Positions 34,706 through 46,266 of a DNA stretch of 64,000 nucleotides are shown one piece after another. The stretch's first letter is position 1, and each line of letters opens with the position of its first letter. Both the position numbers and the translations under genes were made by a program. The notes under the pieces were generated by a model. That model was given only the letters and a program-made list of their open reading frames with translations. It searched no databases and had not been told where the DNA came from. The DNA is from Taiwanofungus camphoratus (lineage: Eukaryota; Basidiomycota; Agaricomycetes; Polyporales; Taiwanofungaceae), in assembly GCA_003999685.1 (NCBI GenBank), contig CP021224.1, positions 2,232,001-2,296,000 on the forward strand, read 5' to 3'.

Positions 34706-36084
34706 ATGTCGAAGGGGCGCGACAAGAGGAAGAACGTCGTGATCGTCGGCGGCGGGCACGCGGGTACACTCCTCGCACGTACGCTCTCAGCAACGCTCGA
34801 CTCTGCCCGGTATAACCTACTCCTCCCGCCCCTATGCAATCCATCTTCTCGCCGCAGCGCGTATGACTATCACAGGCGACGGTAATTTCGAGCAGCTTGC
34901 GCTTATGCCGTACCAGAAAATGTTTGTAAATGGCAACGGACGGGCAATCATCGATAGGGTGACGGCGATTGAGGAGCGCGCTCGCGGGAAGGGTGGCGTG
35001 TTGGTATTGCAAAGTGGCAAGCGGATAGAGTATGCGGCGTTGGCATTGGCATGTGGCTTCTTGTGGTCCGGCCCATTGGACTTCCCGTATGTGGATGAGG
35101 ATATTCGTGCACATATCAAGCAATGGCGCAAAATGTACGCGGATGCAAGCCACGTTGTACTGGTCGGTGGAGGTGCGGTCGGTATTGGTACGTGCTTGTC
35201 AGTGGCTTTCTGCGTGCGCGGGGCTTTTGACCACTTCTCTTGTCGCAGAGACTGCCGGGGAATTACGAGATGCATACCCTGTAAGTTTCTACAAGGACCT
35301 GCTCTTCCCTCTGGCGAAGTTATCTCCACTGAACGTTCCCCTGTGCGCAGGACAAAAAAATCACCATCATCCAGGCAGACAAGATGCTGCTCAATCCGAC
35401 GTATCCTCACAGATACCGTCAAGATATCGAGCGCCGTGTGCGCGCGAGAGGCATTGATATTATTTTCGACGATCTTGTGGATTACATCCCGGAACTCGGC
35501 ACTGTTGGTATTGTAACGCGCAGCGGGCGTACAGTTCCCACCGCAGATCTTGTTGTGCGTGTTACTTTTCCCCCAATTTATTTTCTTAAAAAAAGCTTTA
35601 TCTCAAAATATTCATCGCTGATGCTAGGTACCAACATTCGGCCCGCGCCCGAACACCGCATGGATTGCGTCCCTCGGGCCGGACGTGCTCGACGAACGAC
35701 ACCTCGTCAAGATCGAACCAACGTTTGAAGTTACAGGGCACCCAGGCGTCTTCGCGCTGGGCGACATCACTGACTGGAACGAGCAGAAACAAGCAGCGAA
35801 GGCTCCCGCGCACGTCGCCGTCGTCGCACCGAACATGCTCAGCTTCCTCGCCCGCTGCCGATCGACCAAGACGTACAAGGGCAACGCGGAGGTGATTTTC
35901 ATCCCCGTGGGGAAGGTGTGTGCCTTTACAGTTTTTTTGGGAGGAGGTGCTAATGGGCTTGCAGAACGGCGGTTCTGCTTACTTCGATATGCTCTGGGGT
36001 GTGATTCTTGGAGCCTGGTTTGTGCGCTGGGTCAAGGGCAAAGACCTGTTCATAAATAAGACACGCCAAGAGCGAGGCTTATAA
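34706..36084 (+). CDS. FSP1/AIFM2-like FAD/NAD(P) oxidoreductase, frameshifted near the start
   Basis: Exons 34706-35187, 35249-35280, 35351-35554, 35628-35915 and 35965-36084; introns of 61, 70, 73 and 49 bp. The first Rossmann motif is VVIVGGGHAGTLLA, the second VVLVGGGAVGIET, and LGDITDW marks the FAD-binding C-terminal part; the end (GGSAYFDMLWGV..AWFVRWVKGKDLF) is typical of AIFM2/AMID-type flavoproteins. Such enzymes reduce quinones with NAD(P)H. The first motif is in a different frame from RPYAIHLLAAARMTI, which should follow NL.L directly. No intron can bridge them, so a one-base slip near 34815-34832 is likely. Either the allele is broken, the sequence has an error, or translation begins downstream at 34863, losing the FAD motif. 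Confidence 0.8.
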
Positions 36085-36891
36085 CTCCTTCAGTCCATCG
36101 GACGCGCAATCATCATAGATCAGTTGTCTTGTTTTTATATCAGCTATCTGGTGTTGCGCTTCTCATCTTTCTCATTGCTGCGCGCCACACATGTATCTTC
36201 TTTGTTCCAAACTACTGTAAGATAGCCGGATTCAGGATTTGGGTTCGCACTTATATTGTAACCAAACTAATGCAAGTTTTCTCGGAAGGCTTATTCGCTG
36301 TTGAAACACCAGGGTTCACTATGTGTCATGTTATCAGCATTCACGTCATCGTGTGCCCTGTTGTCGGTAGCCTTCATATCTGTGGGGCTATCCGCGACGG
36401 CAATAAGTCGTCAGAAAGGTAGACATCTGGTTTAAGCTAGCATGTGGATTCACTCACTTTCAGTCTCCGTTTGATGGAAGACGATAGGACCATGGATTTC
36501 GGTTTGAGTATAAGATTCGGATTGGTAATTCAATAGCAGCGTAAGATTGGCAACTGCAAGTAACCTTAGCCTGGAGTTCCAAGACCGAAAGTTCTCGGTC
36601 ATTATATCTGGCACATCCCGACAATGCGTAAATCACCTTGACTTCAATCATACCTTGCTTGTAAGTCGTACCTTTTACCATCGCCTTTTGTTCTCGTTGT
36701 ATACAATCTTATTCAAGTTGGAGAATCTCATAAAAACAAAGCTTGATTTCTCTTGATTTACCTGGCTGTCCTCATCCTCTCAGGCTTCGTTCCCGTCCTT
36801 GCTGAATTGTTCTGTGCTAGGCTTGTATTGCCCTTGATTGTCGCGCCAATGTCCACAGGCTTGGCGATAATTTGAAGCAGGGATTCTCAAT
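36085..36891. other. Intergenic, nothing recognised
   Basis: Short frames only; no repeat partner noticed. Confidence 0.4.
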
Positions 36892-39095
36892 CTAGAGGAG
36901 CTCACGCGTAATTGGGTCACATTCGAAAGGCATCAACGTTCTCAGTGGCCTCCCATTGACGTGAATAACATGTGACATTGCTTCAGTCAAAGGCTCGTTA
37001 CAACCTTTCAGCCGCATATAGCTAGTTCGACACCTCTGCCCTTGCAGATCAGCAACATCGCAGACGATCCGGTTGTCAATGCCTTCGAGTTCATCACGCT
37101 CGCCGAACTCCCAAGGAATCGCACGGAGCAATCTAAAAACGGTGTCTGCATAAAGCGTGTGTACTAGATCTCCAGTAAAAGCACAGGCATTGTGGGAATA
37201 GAGATCATCAATGCTATATGTATTATGCGCGTGAGATGGTGTGTCGCGATTGATAATCACACTATCAATCGCACTCTCGTCAGGCCCGAGCAGCAACGCT
37301 GTGCGAGCATAAGATTAGTAAGTCGTGAGATACCCATTACTCTCAAGGGAGACTAATGTCTTGGAAGACTTTTTCAGAGTCTTGCGGATATCTTCAAGAA
37401 GCTTGGCACCTTGGCCGTGTCAGAGGAACAAACGTCGAGCCAAAAAAGCCCATTTGGGATTCGACTGTCAAGATCATCTTTCCCAGGGTCTTGAGCATGT
37501 CTCGAGTCACCAGACTCGCATCTCGCCTCGTTATGAATAGAACATGCGGTAGGAAATCAGACATGATCATGGCATAATCACGTTGGACAACTTTGCGGGC
37601 TCACTAAGGGAAGTCTGTAGGATGCGCATCATGTCCATCGTCTCATATCGAGTGCGCCTATATTCATCCGGAGGAAGAGTCGCAAGACAGCGAAGCGCCA
37701 AAGAACAAACTTGTAACTGCATTTCGCAGTTATTGCTACTCGACTCCAGTGAGGTTGCAGAGCAAGAAACAACAACCAGAACAGCTTATGTAGCTGGTTG
37801 TGAGCAAGCAAAATATATGCATGGTAAGACAGCACATACATCCTTCATTAGTCCTATGAATCGAATAGCGGAATTTTCACAGCATATTAAAAGATATCCG
37901 CCGTATCTCATCCGAGAAGCGTCCGTCAAGAAGGCCAAATAATATATCAAGCATACGATCCTAATGGCTGAGTGACTTTAACGCCTTATCGATATGACTG
38001 TGTTAATGATCCGAGAACATCTACTAGGTGCTGCTGCAAGCCAGTGGTGTCGTGGTTGATTTCTGGGGATAGGGTCCTAGCAAGCACGTCGAAGATTATG
38101 TCCAAAAGTGCAGTACCCGGTCCGTTAGTAGCCCACAAAATAGAACGTCTGTCTATCACAAGGGTATCAGCGCAGGACAAAGAGTCTCGAAGCTCCATAT
38201 TCTTGATGCAAGGTTGAATTATGCTTCTGACAGAAGTGTCATCCGTGACCGTCATGCGGGCTATCTCCAGAACAACGGCACGGTCAAGATGAGTCTTCTC
38301 CTGTAGCGAAACAAGGTCTTCTTCGACCTCGCTCCAATCCGCATGTCTTCCAAGGGAGCTATTGATTATGCGTTCCCACGATCTCGACGACTCAAGCGTC
38401 CAGTAGGGAGGGCCCCAAATCTTCCGTACTGCCATTGTCTGTCGTGCTATCTGATCGCGCAAGTACATGCTAAAGTAAATTGCTAGAGACCGAGTGATAG
38501 CTTTGATCCCCATTAGCAGAAAGGAGGAGCGCCACGCCTGCGGTGATTGGTACGGACAGGACTCAGAGAATAGTGAGAGCACAGATGTGTATGCTGTGAA
38601 GGATAGTAACAATGCAACGGGAGTTGTCGCAAAGCATATGAGAGCCTTGTTCAATGTCCAGAGCCCCGCCAATCCAATGAGAAACAATATGAGAGCAATT
38701 TGCAGTAAGACAAGAAGAAGGCTATCCAGTTCCCTTACTCGCCACTTCCCTAGACTAGCCGCACTAAGTTGTCGAATACGAGCACTGTTCCAATGCGTAG
38801 TAGGGCCCCGGTGCAAATTTGAAGAGAGCCGCTGCGGGAGTGATATACTAATGGAGGTAGCCGAAAGACTGGATATAAGGCTCGAGAACCACAGGACGTT
38901 GATGCGAACAGACCCGCGGTAGGGGTATCGTCGCAGCAATAAAGGGGGGCAATGTGGAACTAATACACCCAATATTGTTGACCGAAAAGCTATTCAGCTG
39001 AGACAAGATATGCATTAGAATCTCGACCGCTGGATCGACAGGGGGTGGCTGCAATGATGTGTAGAGCTTGATGTTGAAAGCAGTCAGAGTGACTT
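36892..39095 (-). pseudogene. DUF6535-type membrane protein, 3' part, cut by a LINE
   Basis: Starting at the LINE junction the minus strand reads VTLTAFNIKLYTSLQPPPVD and SQLNSFSVNN, then NVLWFSSLISSLSA and LLQIALILFLIGLAGLWTLN with CPYQSPQAWR, the transmembrane signature of DUF6535 proteins. A long C-terminal region follows (ALLDIIFDVLARTLSPE, CSLALRCLATLPPDEYRR, ALLLGPDESAID, LYSHNACAF). The frame must shift between SSTLPPF and NVLWFSS (about 38900-38960). SYR ends in a stop at 37986, and further shifts and stops occur at about 37400 and 37318. The product is unknown beyond membrane localisation. The 5' exons should lie beyond the LINE, past 46574, but I could not identify them. Confidence 0.75.
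39082..39095. repeat. Target-site duplication of LINE copy 2, 3' side
   Basis: AGTCAGAGTGACTT, repeated exactly at 46561-46574. Its identity on both sides fixes the LINE boundaries to the base. Confidence 0.95.
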
Positions 39096-39398
39096 TTTTT
39101 TTTAATTCCTCAGGTTTATACTCCATACGACGTAGGTACATGTAGAGTAATAATGATAGTAAGTGGGCATCCGCGCCCGCATGAGCGGCACACCTACAGT
39201 TTTCAGTGGCCTCGTTATGTGGCATGGGCTTGTAGTCCAACAAGGCCTGCAAAAGGAAGGGTACAGTCATCCGAAGGACGCCATACCCAACCCCTGCCCG
39301 ACCTGTTTTTCATGCTCTGTGTGTTTACTCGGCCCGGTAAATCCGTTCCGTCAGTAAATCACTTAGGGAACTGAGTGTAGCCCTACAGGTTTCAGGCC

Positions 39399-42300
39399 TC
39401 AGTTATCGTTCGGATTGACATGGGGGTCTTCGTGGATACTGGGTTCTGCTATCCCCTCGTCTATCCAATTATGGTACATTTCAAACGCCTTTGTTTCGGC
39501 GTCGTACCACTCGCAGAAATCCCGGTACTTTCCACCCAGGGCAGTGGTCATACCGGGATCTAAATGTCGGTCCGCATGGAACCGCTGCCAGGCCGCTTGT
39601 CTTCCAACAGTATGGCACATAAGACGGGCACGAGTGAATGTTCTTGTGCGCGCAGCTTCAGCTTCGAGTAGAGATTCTGCCAGAATCTCCGCCCAATCAA
39701 AGGTGGAGACCATCGGATTGAGCCGAAGGAACTCCATTATGTCATCTGGGGTCCATCCCCTTTGTTCGGGGGGCCCCATCAGAAGTGGGTCACGAGGACC
39801 CTGTTGGCGCTTCGTCCTGATCCAGAACGGACAGTCGAATAGCACATGTTCCCTGGTTTCCTCTGCTCCACACAAGCAGAGATGAGGGCCTGAGATATTG
39901 AACCTAGAGCGGTATTCACCGCCAGGGAAATGGTTGGTGAGCACACGACATACGCGTGCCACCTCCTTGTTGGACTTGCCAGCTGCCTTCAAGACCCACG
40001 TGCCCTTAGCCGTGGTCCCGTGCAGCGGTAGGGCGTCTTCGGTTACTTTCCATAACCATCTGCCGCGATAGCTGGGATTGTCGACTAATGTCCCCCAGCG
40101 CTTTTTGACCCTTGCCTTGACGCGAGCAAGAGCCATCGATTGTGAGATGAATTCCAGTTGGGGATCATCCAGTGCCTTCTTCGCAAGTTCATCGACGAAC
40201 TCGTTCTGAAAAATGCCTTTATGAGATGGAATCCAAAAAAGGACAATGCGTCGGCGTTCATCTGCATCGAGGAACTCTCGGACGTGTTGAGAAGCCATGA
40301 CCGCCGCCATTTGCGACGGTCCAACCTCCGGTTTGAAAATTCGGTCAAGTGCCGATTGGTTGTCGGAACAGACGATAAGGGTGGTGATGTGGGCAGGGAC
40401 GTCACGGACCGCTTCACACAACCCGCACGCCAATGCCAGCATCTCCGCATCAAAGCTCTGGACCTTTCTGGCCCCAAACTTCCCATGGGCGACGTGATCT
40501 TCCCCGTCAATGACGAGCCACGCGCTACCAGATCTCACTGTGGGCGCATTTGCATACGACCCATCAGTGAACAACATTCGCCCTTCTGGCTGGGCCAACT
40601 GGCGTCGGAATTCCGGCCACCAGGTGAACTCCAACCAGTCGGCGAATTCAGGAGAGCGTTTGTTTGGACCTTTTCCGTCCAAAAACACCCTCTCGAAGCG
40701 ATCAATGTACCGATCCACGACCCGATCGCCGGGCCATGCCTCCGGGTGGAGGGGTGCAAAGTCTTCTGATGACTGCCGCCCGATGCGATCTATGAACGTC
40801 ATGGGGGTGACAGCCTGTTTTTTGCCACGGCGCGCATTAAGCGGCCATGGCGCAGTGATATTGGTGACGTTAGTCGCCCAATAAGGTGGAAGAGCGGCCC
40901 TCATTGGGTGCCCTTCATGAACTCGCCGTGCTCTAAGCGCAGCCTTTTCCATGTACCGGTCGACCTGGATGCGGATGGGGACCAACCCACCCAACATCTC
41001 CATCGCCCCGATCGGTGTGGTCTTAAAACAGCCGGTGATCCACCTAGCTGCTCTCGACTGAGCGGTCTGCAATTCTTTTGCAGCCCATTTGAGGCCCTTC
41101 CACTGCGGGTTCCACCACAGTTGAGCGCCGTATAGCATCAGCGGAATGACGTGCGCTATGTATAGCCGCCGTTTGTTGATGGGATGGAATCCGCGTGCCG
41201 AGTTGCCGAGCATGCGGAGTGCATTGCACATGCTGGCCGCCTTATTAGCGTAAAACCGCACGTGTGCATGGAAGCTAAGCTTGGGGTCTAAAAAGAACCC
41301 AAGGTAGCGCATCGTGTCCTTTGCTCGCAAAGTGACGTCATGTCCATCAGTTCGGATGGTTAGATCCGGTCCAAGGGGTCGGGAAGTCGAATACCCCTTC
41401 TGGCGCTTCCAGAAGTGCATCAACTCCAACTTGTCTCCTTCAACGCCTAAACCTAAACGGTTCAGGTCACCAACGAGATCATGGAAGACATCCACCAGGA
41501 TGGCATTGTTCTTCAGGACGAGGGCTTGCGGGCTGTCATCTACAGCCTTCGGCGAAGCCGCCATGATGAGACCATCGTCTACATAGAATTGAGTCCCGGT
41601 TCTGCCCGGTTGTACCAAATGGACTGGCGCCCACTTGTGTATGACCGGTGCAATGTATACCCCTGATAGAATTGGGGATAAACTCAATCCTTGTCCAACT
41701 CCGACATCAAAGTCAGATGGATCGGTCAAGGTACCATTAAACAAGAATCGGGTTTTTCGCCCGATCAAGTAGTTTGCCATGAAATTGCAGAGCTTGCTAT
41801 TAAAGCCCTGCTTTCGCATGATTCCTACCAGCGCATCATGATTGATGGACGGGTAGAACTGTGACACATCGAGCAATAGCACCGATGGGATGAGGTTGCG
41901 CGCCCATGCCTCTTTGACATTGTGCACTAATTGAATGCCAGCATCAGTGGTGCTATGCTGCATAGCCCCACCAAACTGGCATGGGTGTAGGATTCCCCAC
42001 TTCTGGGCATCCCACTGCATTCGTTTGGCAATGATCTTCTCGAACAATTTGCCAAAGCAATTCAGCAAGCAGATAGGCCTATAAGCCTTCGCTAGCGTAT
42101 AGTCCGGTTTGTTCGGTTTGGGTAAAACCACCGTAACAGACCGCTTAAAGACGCTCGGATAGACCTCAAAATCGAGGCAAGCGTTATAGTACGCACGCAG
42201 CCACTGCCGCACGTGTATACCGAGATCAGTCTCGATGCCCTCTTCAGAGCGCTCGATCCGGTCCACCATCCATTTAATCCACATCCAGTTCACGTGATCA

Positions 42301-43898
42301 GGACCGGGTGCGGACGTATTGCTGGTGGATTTGAGATTCTCACGAATCTCAAACTCACTAATGTCTGGTAGAGTCAATTCCTCCCTTTGGGGAATTTCAT
42401 CCACAAACGACAGATCCACCGGCTGTGGGTTGGCAGGCGTGAACTGAGCTTGAAAAGCACGACTGAGATCAGCCGCACTTTGGACTGGCGCACCATCAGC
42501 TTGCTGCAGCTGAATAGTGGCCTCTTGTCGTCTCGGCTTTGTCCATGCGACAAAGTCCGAGATTAATTGGGGATTGGATTCATCCATGATCCGATCAAAG
42601 TGTGCGCGCTTTGCCCGCTTCGTGGCAAGGCGAAGTGTTGCACGTTGTTTATGCCGTTCGGACCGAAGTTCGGCAGCAACATCATATGCGTCTGCAGTGG
42701 CCTGAGCGCCAGGTCTCAACTGGTGACGTATGTGGCGATACTGCTCAGACGCCGCACTAAGGCGGTGCTGGGTGTTTGCCATCTTGGTGGCCGCACGGGA
42801 GCATGCAGCATCCCACCACGACTTTGAGCGTTTGGATGGTCGTTTTACTGCCGAAAATTCCATCCATAGTCGTTGGAGGTCTCGCTCAAGGCGGTCCCCC
42901 ATTCTTTCAACGCCTTGGGCGCTGCTGAAGTGTGTGGGGTAATCAGCGAACAGTTTCGCCGTTGCCGTCACGAATTGTTGGGCCGCGTCGCCGGTACGAG
43001 GAATACCCCGCACCAGTTCTGGCTCAACCTCAATCGGCATCTCCCACCACAGGACCGCGTGGTCGCTGTTGTGGCGATGTGTCATGAGTACATGAAGGTC
43101 TTGGCCTTTATAGTACACTGGGTCGATCCACACCAAGTCAATGACTCCAGGCGTGAGAGCGATATTGTGGGAACGCCAAGTGACTGGACCGTCCTGGGTG
43201 TTCATCAAGACCAGATCGAGTTCGGTCTGGGCCAACTCAATGAGGCGATTGGCATCAGCGTAGTGCAGAGGCCGCACCCGAGATCCCGCAGCTCGTGCAT
43301 CCCACAATGGGTGGCGGAGATTGAAATCCCCGCACATGCACGCAATAGATGGGAGCGCGTGTACACGTGTTTCCAAATATCGAACAGCATCAAAGGTGTT
43401 GCTGTCATTATACACGTTCAGGACATTGAAGTCACCGGACGGAAGCTTTAGCGCTACCATAAGGCAATCCTTATGAGAGACACTGTGGGTGACAACTTGT
43501 GAAGAAGCCGAAGCCCACCGCTTGTTGACATAGACTGCAACCCGGGAATCTTTCGATGCCCCGAGGCACTTGAACGAGGCATGGGCAGACGTATTCTCAT
43601 ACGCCTCCCCGTCTCGTGACTTGGCTGAGGCCACATCTTTGATGCGTCCCCAATATATTTCTTGGATGCATATTATATCAGCATCCCTGTGTCTTTCCAG
43701 CAAAATGCCAGTGTTTTCCGCCGATTTCTGGACATTTGCGCTAATAATGGTGAGGGTATGCCGATTATCCGGTCCACTCTCAGTTTGTTCGTCTCCAGCC
43801 AGTGGGCTGGGTGTGCGGTTGAGGTCTGGCGTCTCACCTGGAGACTCAGATCTATTTTGTGTAATATTTACAACCAATCTTTGTGGTGTATTATACAT
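39399..43898 (-). CDS. LINE ORF2: endonuclease, reverse transcriptase, RNase H
   Basis: 1499 codons from the ATG at 43898, 22 bp after the ORF1 stop. Order of domains: AP-type endonuclease at about 55-270 (ISANVQKSAEN, ICIQEIYWG, CMCGDFNLRHPLWD, THRHNSDHAVL). Then a linker and the reverse transcriptase at about 570-900 (TLAKAYRPICLLNCFGKLFEK, HPCQFGG, SVLLLDVSQFYPSINH, GVGQGLSLSPILS, YVDDGLIMAASP). RNase H follows at about 1125-1250 (LFTDGSYANAP, FDAEMLALA, CSDNQSALDRIF, WIPSHKGI..NEFVDELAKKA), and a C-terminal CCHC-like CLCGAEETREHVLFDCPFW. All expected catalytic residues are present. It copies its own transcript at a nicked target site (target-primed reverse transcription). Confidence 0.95.
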   Translation of the reverse strand: MYNTPQRLVVNITQNRSESPGETPDLNRTPSPLAGDEQTESGPDNRHTLTIISANVQKSAENTGILLERHRDADIICIQEIYWGRIKDVASAKSRDGEAYENTSAHASFKCLGASKDSRVAVYVNKRWASASSQVVTHSVSHKDCLMVALKLPSGDFNVLNVYNDSNTFDAVRYLETRVHALPSIACMCGDFNLRHPLWDARAAGSRVRPLHYADANRLIELAQTELDLVLMNTQDGPVTWRSHNIALTPGVIDLVWIDPVYYKGQDLHVLMTHRHNSDHAVLWWEMPIEVEPELVRGIPRTGDAAQQFVTATAKLFADYPTHFSSAQGVERMGDRLERDLQRLWMEFSAVKRPSKRSKSWWDAACSRAATKMANTQHRLSAASEQYRHIRHQLRPGAQATADAYDVAAELRSERHKQRATLRLATKRAKRAHFDRIMDESNPQLISDFVAWTKPRRQEATIQLQQADGAPVQSAADLSRAFQAQFTPANPQPVDLSFVDEIPQREELTLPDISEFEIRENLKSTSNTSAPGPDHVNWMWIKWMVDRIERSEEGIETDLGIHVRQWLRAYYNACLDFEVYPSVFKRSVTVVLPKPNKPDYTLAKAYRPICLLNCFGKLFEKIIAKRMQWDAQKWGILHPCQFGGAMQHSTTDAGIQLVHNVKEAWARNLIPSVLLLDVSQFYPSINHDALVGIMRKQGFNSKLCNFMANYLIGRKTRFLFNGTLTDPSDFDVGVGQGLSLSPILSGVYIAPVIHKWAPVHLVQPGRTGTQFYVDDGLIMAASPKAVDDSPQALVLKNNAILVDVFHDLVGDLNRLGLGVEGDKLELMHFWKRQKGYSTSRPLGPDLTIRTDGHDVTLRAKDTMRYLGFFLDPKLSFHAHVRFYANKAASMCNALRMLGNSARGFHPINKRRLYIAHVIPLMLYGAQLWWNPQWKGLKWAAKELQTAQSRAARWITGCFKTTPIGAMEMLGGLVPIRIQVDRYMEKAALRARRVHEGHPMRAALPPYWATNVTNITAPWPLNARRGKKQAVTPMTFIDRIGRQSSEDFAPLHPEAWPGDRVVDRYIDRFERVFLDGKGPNKRSPEFADWLEFTWWPEFRRQLAQPEGRMLFTDGSYANAPTVRSGSAWLVIDGEDHVAHGKFGARKVQSFDAEMLALACGLCEAVRDVPAHITTLIVCSDNQSALDRIFKPEVGPSQMAAVMASQHVREFLDADERRRIVLFWIPSHKGIFQNEFVDELAKKALDDPQLEFISQSMALARVKARVKKRWGTLVDNPSYRGRWLWKVTEDALPLHGTTAKGTWVLKAAGKSNKEVARVCRVLTNHFPGGEYRSRFNISGPHLCLCGAEETREHVLFDCPFWIRTKRQQGPRDPLLMGPPEQRGWTPDDIMEFLRLNPMVSTFDWAEILAESLLEAEAARTRTFTRARLMCHTVGRQAAWQRFHADRHLDPGMTTALGGKYRDFCEWYDAETKAFEMYHNWIDEGIAEPSIHEDPHVNPNDN

Positions 43899-43920
43899 AG
43901 GCAATTATAAAATTGTCCGC

Positions 43921-46266
43921 TTATGCAGCAGATCCACCCACGCCTCGAGGCCTGGGCGTGCTCGAGTCACTGGAATGGATCTCACCGCTTTCATGTCCGG
44001 ATACACCTTCTCCATCAGAAGGGTCCGTGATTTCAAATGACTCGCCCGAGGGTCCAGGCCGAGCTGGCTGTTTGCCTCGTGCCTTTTCAGAAAGGCCGCG
44101 CAACTTTCCTCTGATGGCAGCTTTCGCTGCTGCCATCCTTCCTTTGGCAACCGATACCACCGGCGGGTGGGCCTTATGCCATTGCTGGTCACGTCGTTTC
44201 TTCGCCCATTGGCACTTGGGCGAATCAGCTTGGTGACCATCTTCGCCAGATTTGCCACAATTGGGGCAGCTAGCGTGTTCGGGTGGGCATGCGATTGTTA
44301 TTACCGACATCGCTGCCCTGCGTTGTGCGCAACATGAAGCCTTTTCTTCGTGTAACGCCAGGATATGAGGTTCGCCGCATTTGACGCAACACTCATGAGC
44401 AGATTGGCATAATGGGGCAATATGACCCCATCGCCAACACCGGAGGCAGAGCGGGACAGCTGATGTCTCAGTCCACGGTTGTAAGCGGTACGTCTTGCCG
44501 AAGAGACGGACCGGTTTCTTCATAATCCGGATGGCCGTAGAACCAGACCGGGTGTCGAAAATGGCAAATATGAATAAGCCGCTGCCGCCTGAGGCTGATT
44601 GGTATCTAGCCTTTGGCGAATGGTGTGGGTGTAGGACACTTTCCTCCGCCCACTCATTGTTGCGCACTAGTTCTTGGAAGACTTCGAGCGTTGTGTATTC
44701 GACCCTAGATCCCTCCCGGTACAACGGGAACGCCTTGATCGCCATCTGAGTGATTATATGAGCCCAATCGAGCGAAAGCCCAACCGGGTTCATTCCATCT
44801 GGTGCTACATGGGGGGCGACTAATCGTCCCATGCCAGCTCTCAGGGCGCCCAGTTCCGTAGTGGTTGGGCGTTCACTGCATACCAAGTGTACCTCCCCGT
44901 TTCCCGGTGGCACAATGGCATTGACGAGGTAGTTGACTGAGTTTCCTGCTCCGGCCAACAATTGCTGTACGACCACCTTAAGGCTGTCGAGGTCTAGGAG
45001 ATCGCCGAGTTCTAGAGCTCGGTCAAATCTTAGAACTACGGTCTTGGGGCTAGAGCTCCGGGCCGGTTGTGTCGCGTGTTTGATCACGGGAGGGGGGCGA
45101 GCCATCGAAGTTGCGCCAATTGTGATTAAGGAACGGGTAGGGTCCCGTGCCTGCATTGTAGGTCCAATCCCGCGCCCACGTCCTATTCCAGGACGTGGCT
45201 GAGGATCACGTGTTCTGCTATCGCCTTGTCTGAGTGACACTTGGGTGGGAGCTGCCATTCCTTGCGCGATATGTAAAGCATCGGACAATGAGATGTTGGG
45301 GGCGATTTGTGCGATCTCTGTCGCTCCCCGTATGTCGTCCCAATTAGGGCCATCGTCAGCTGTAAGGTCGATTACCTGCGTTGTATTCGCCTTTTTTGCT
45401 GCAGGTGAAGTCGCTCTGCTCCTCGTGGGAGAAGGTGGCGCTGCACGCTTCTTTCCCTTGTCTACCGATGTAGATTTGGGTCCTTCATTAGGTGGCGATT
45501 GGATTCGCACCTGTTTGGGCGTCTGTTTAGCAGACGATGAGGCCGTAGCAGCGGCATAACCTGGTGCTGCGGCAGCTATACCCTCCACTCTCTTCGATAA
45601 CGCTCGTAGAGTAGACGTGTTTGTAGTGACGGCTTGGAGAAGCTTGCCACTGTCGTTGGTGGTTGAGGTCGCAATGGCCCCAAGCGTTGTGCGTGCTCCC
45701 TCAAACCATTGATCCGATGGTTTGGGAAGTACCGAAGTGAGTGCCGTCGACATCTCGCCGATGGTTCTACGTTGTTCGGCAATAGTGGCTTCCAACTCCG
45801 CCCTAATGTCCACTAGTTCGCGTACACGGGTAGCCAGATGGCCAATCCTGTTAAGATCCGCGATATGTTCCGCTCCAATCAAGGTGACCATTTGATTGGC
45901 CACCTGCAGAGCGGCTTGTGCCATGTCCCTCCACTCAAGTCCATAGGCTTCAGCGTGGTACTTGTTTACATCCCTCCGTACGATGCGTGAATACGCATCC
46001 CGGTCGACGTGCAGAGTGTATGAGATGTGTTGCAGCGATTCCCTGATGGCCGCTAACAGGGAGTCTGGAGTCTCATCTTGTGACAAACAGGTGCCTTGGA
46101 AGACCTGCACTTTGGGGGCCGTTGCATACATCGTGGCCTCGGGTATAGCCGAGACATGCGGTGCAGGCCCCCCCTGTGGGAAATTGATAAACGTGTTGTC
46201 CTCGATATCCCTCTGGGGGTTGCTCACCTCTGGTGTAGGGGTGGGCATGAAGGGCTGAGTTGGCAT
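43921..46266 (-). CDS. LINE ORF1: nucleic-acid-binding protein with CCHC knuckles
   Basis: 781 residues from the ATG at 46266. A coiled-coil-like central part (LVDIRAELEATIAEQRRTIG, then TTNDSGKLLQAVTTNTSTL) is followed by a low-complexity basic region and, near the C terminus, zinc knuckles: CLRCWRWGHIAPLCQ, CCVKCGEPHILALHEEKASC and CPNCGKSGEDGHQADSPKC. It should coat the LINE RNA. A frame from an upstream ATG at 46495 reads MAPAFTPTSQPTGS.. to about 46310 and is rich in Thr, Ser and Pro like many ORF1 starts. It is in another frame, so either the real start is 46266 or a one-base slip separates the first 60 residues. Confidence 0.9.
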   Translation of the reverse strand: MPTQPFMPTPTPEVSNPQRDIEDNTFINFPQGGPAPHVSAIPEATMYATAPKVQVFQGTCLSQDETPDSLLAAIRESLQHISYTLHVDRDAYSRIVRRDVNKYHAEAYGLEWRDMAQAALQVANQMVTLIGAEHIADLNRIGHLATRVRELVDIRAELEATIAEQRRTIGEMSTALTSVLPKPSDQWFEGARTTLGAIATSTTNDSGKLLQAVTTNTSTLRALSKRVEGIAAAAPGYAAATASSSAKQTPKQVRIQSPPNEGPKSTSVDKGKKRAAPPSPTRSRATSPAAKKANTTQVIDLTADDGPNWDDIRGATEIAQIAPNISLSDALHIAQGMAAPTQVSLRQGDSRTRDPQPRPGIGRGRGIGPTMQARDPTRSLITIGATSMARPPPVIKHATQPARSSSPKTVVLRFDRALELGDLLDLDSLKVVVQQLLAGAGNSVNYLVNAIVPPGNGEVHLVCSERPTTTELGALRAGMGRLVAPHVAPDGMNPVGLSLDWAHIITQMAIKAFPLYREGSRVEYTTLEVFQELVRNNEWAEESVLHPHHSPKARYQSASGGSGLFIFAIFDTRSGSTAIRIMKKPVRLFGKTYRLQPWTETSAVPLCLRCWRWGHIAPLCQSAHECCVKCGEPHILALHEEKASCCAQRRAAMSVITIACPPEHASCPNCGKSGEDGHQADSPKCQWAKKRRDQQWHKAHPPVVSVAKGRMAAAKAAIRGKLRGLSEKARGKQPARPGPSGESFEITDPSDGEGVSGHESGEIHSSDSSTPRPRGVGGSAA

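Noticed and set aside
38848-39270. Minus-strand frame joining LINE 3' sequence to the DUF6535 fragment
   Set aside because: A chance in-frame fusion across the insertion point; the 14-bp duplication shows the true boundary.
39415-43910. Several 60-200-codon plus-strand frames
   Set aside because: Antisense shadows of the intact LINE ORF2.
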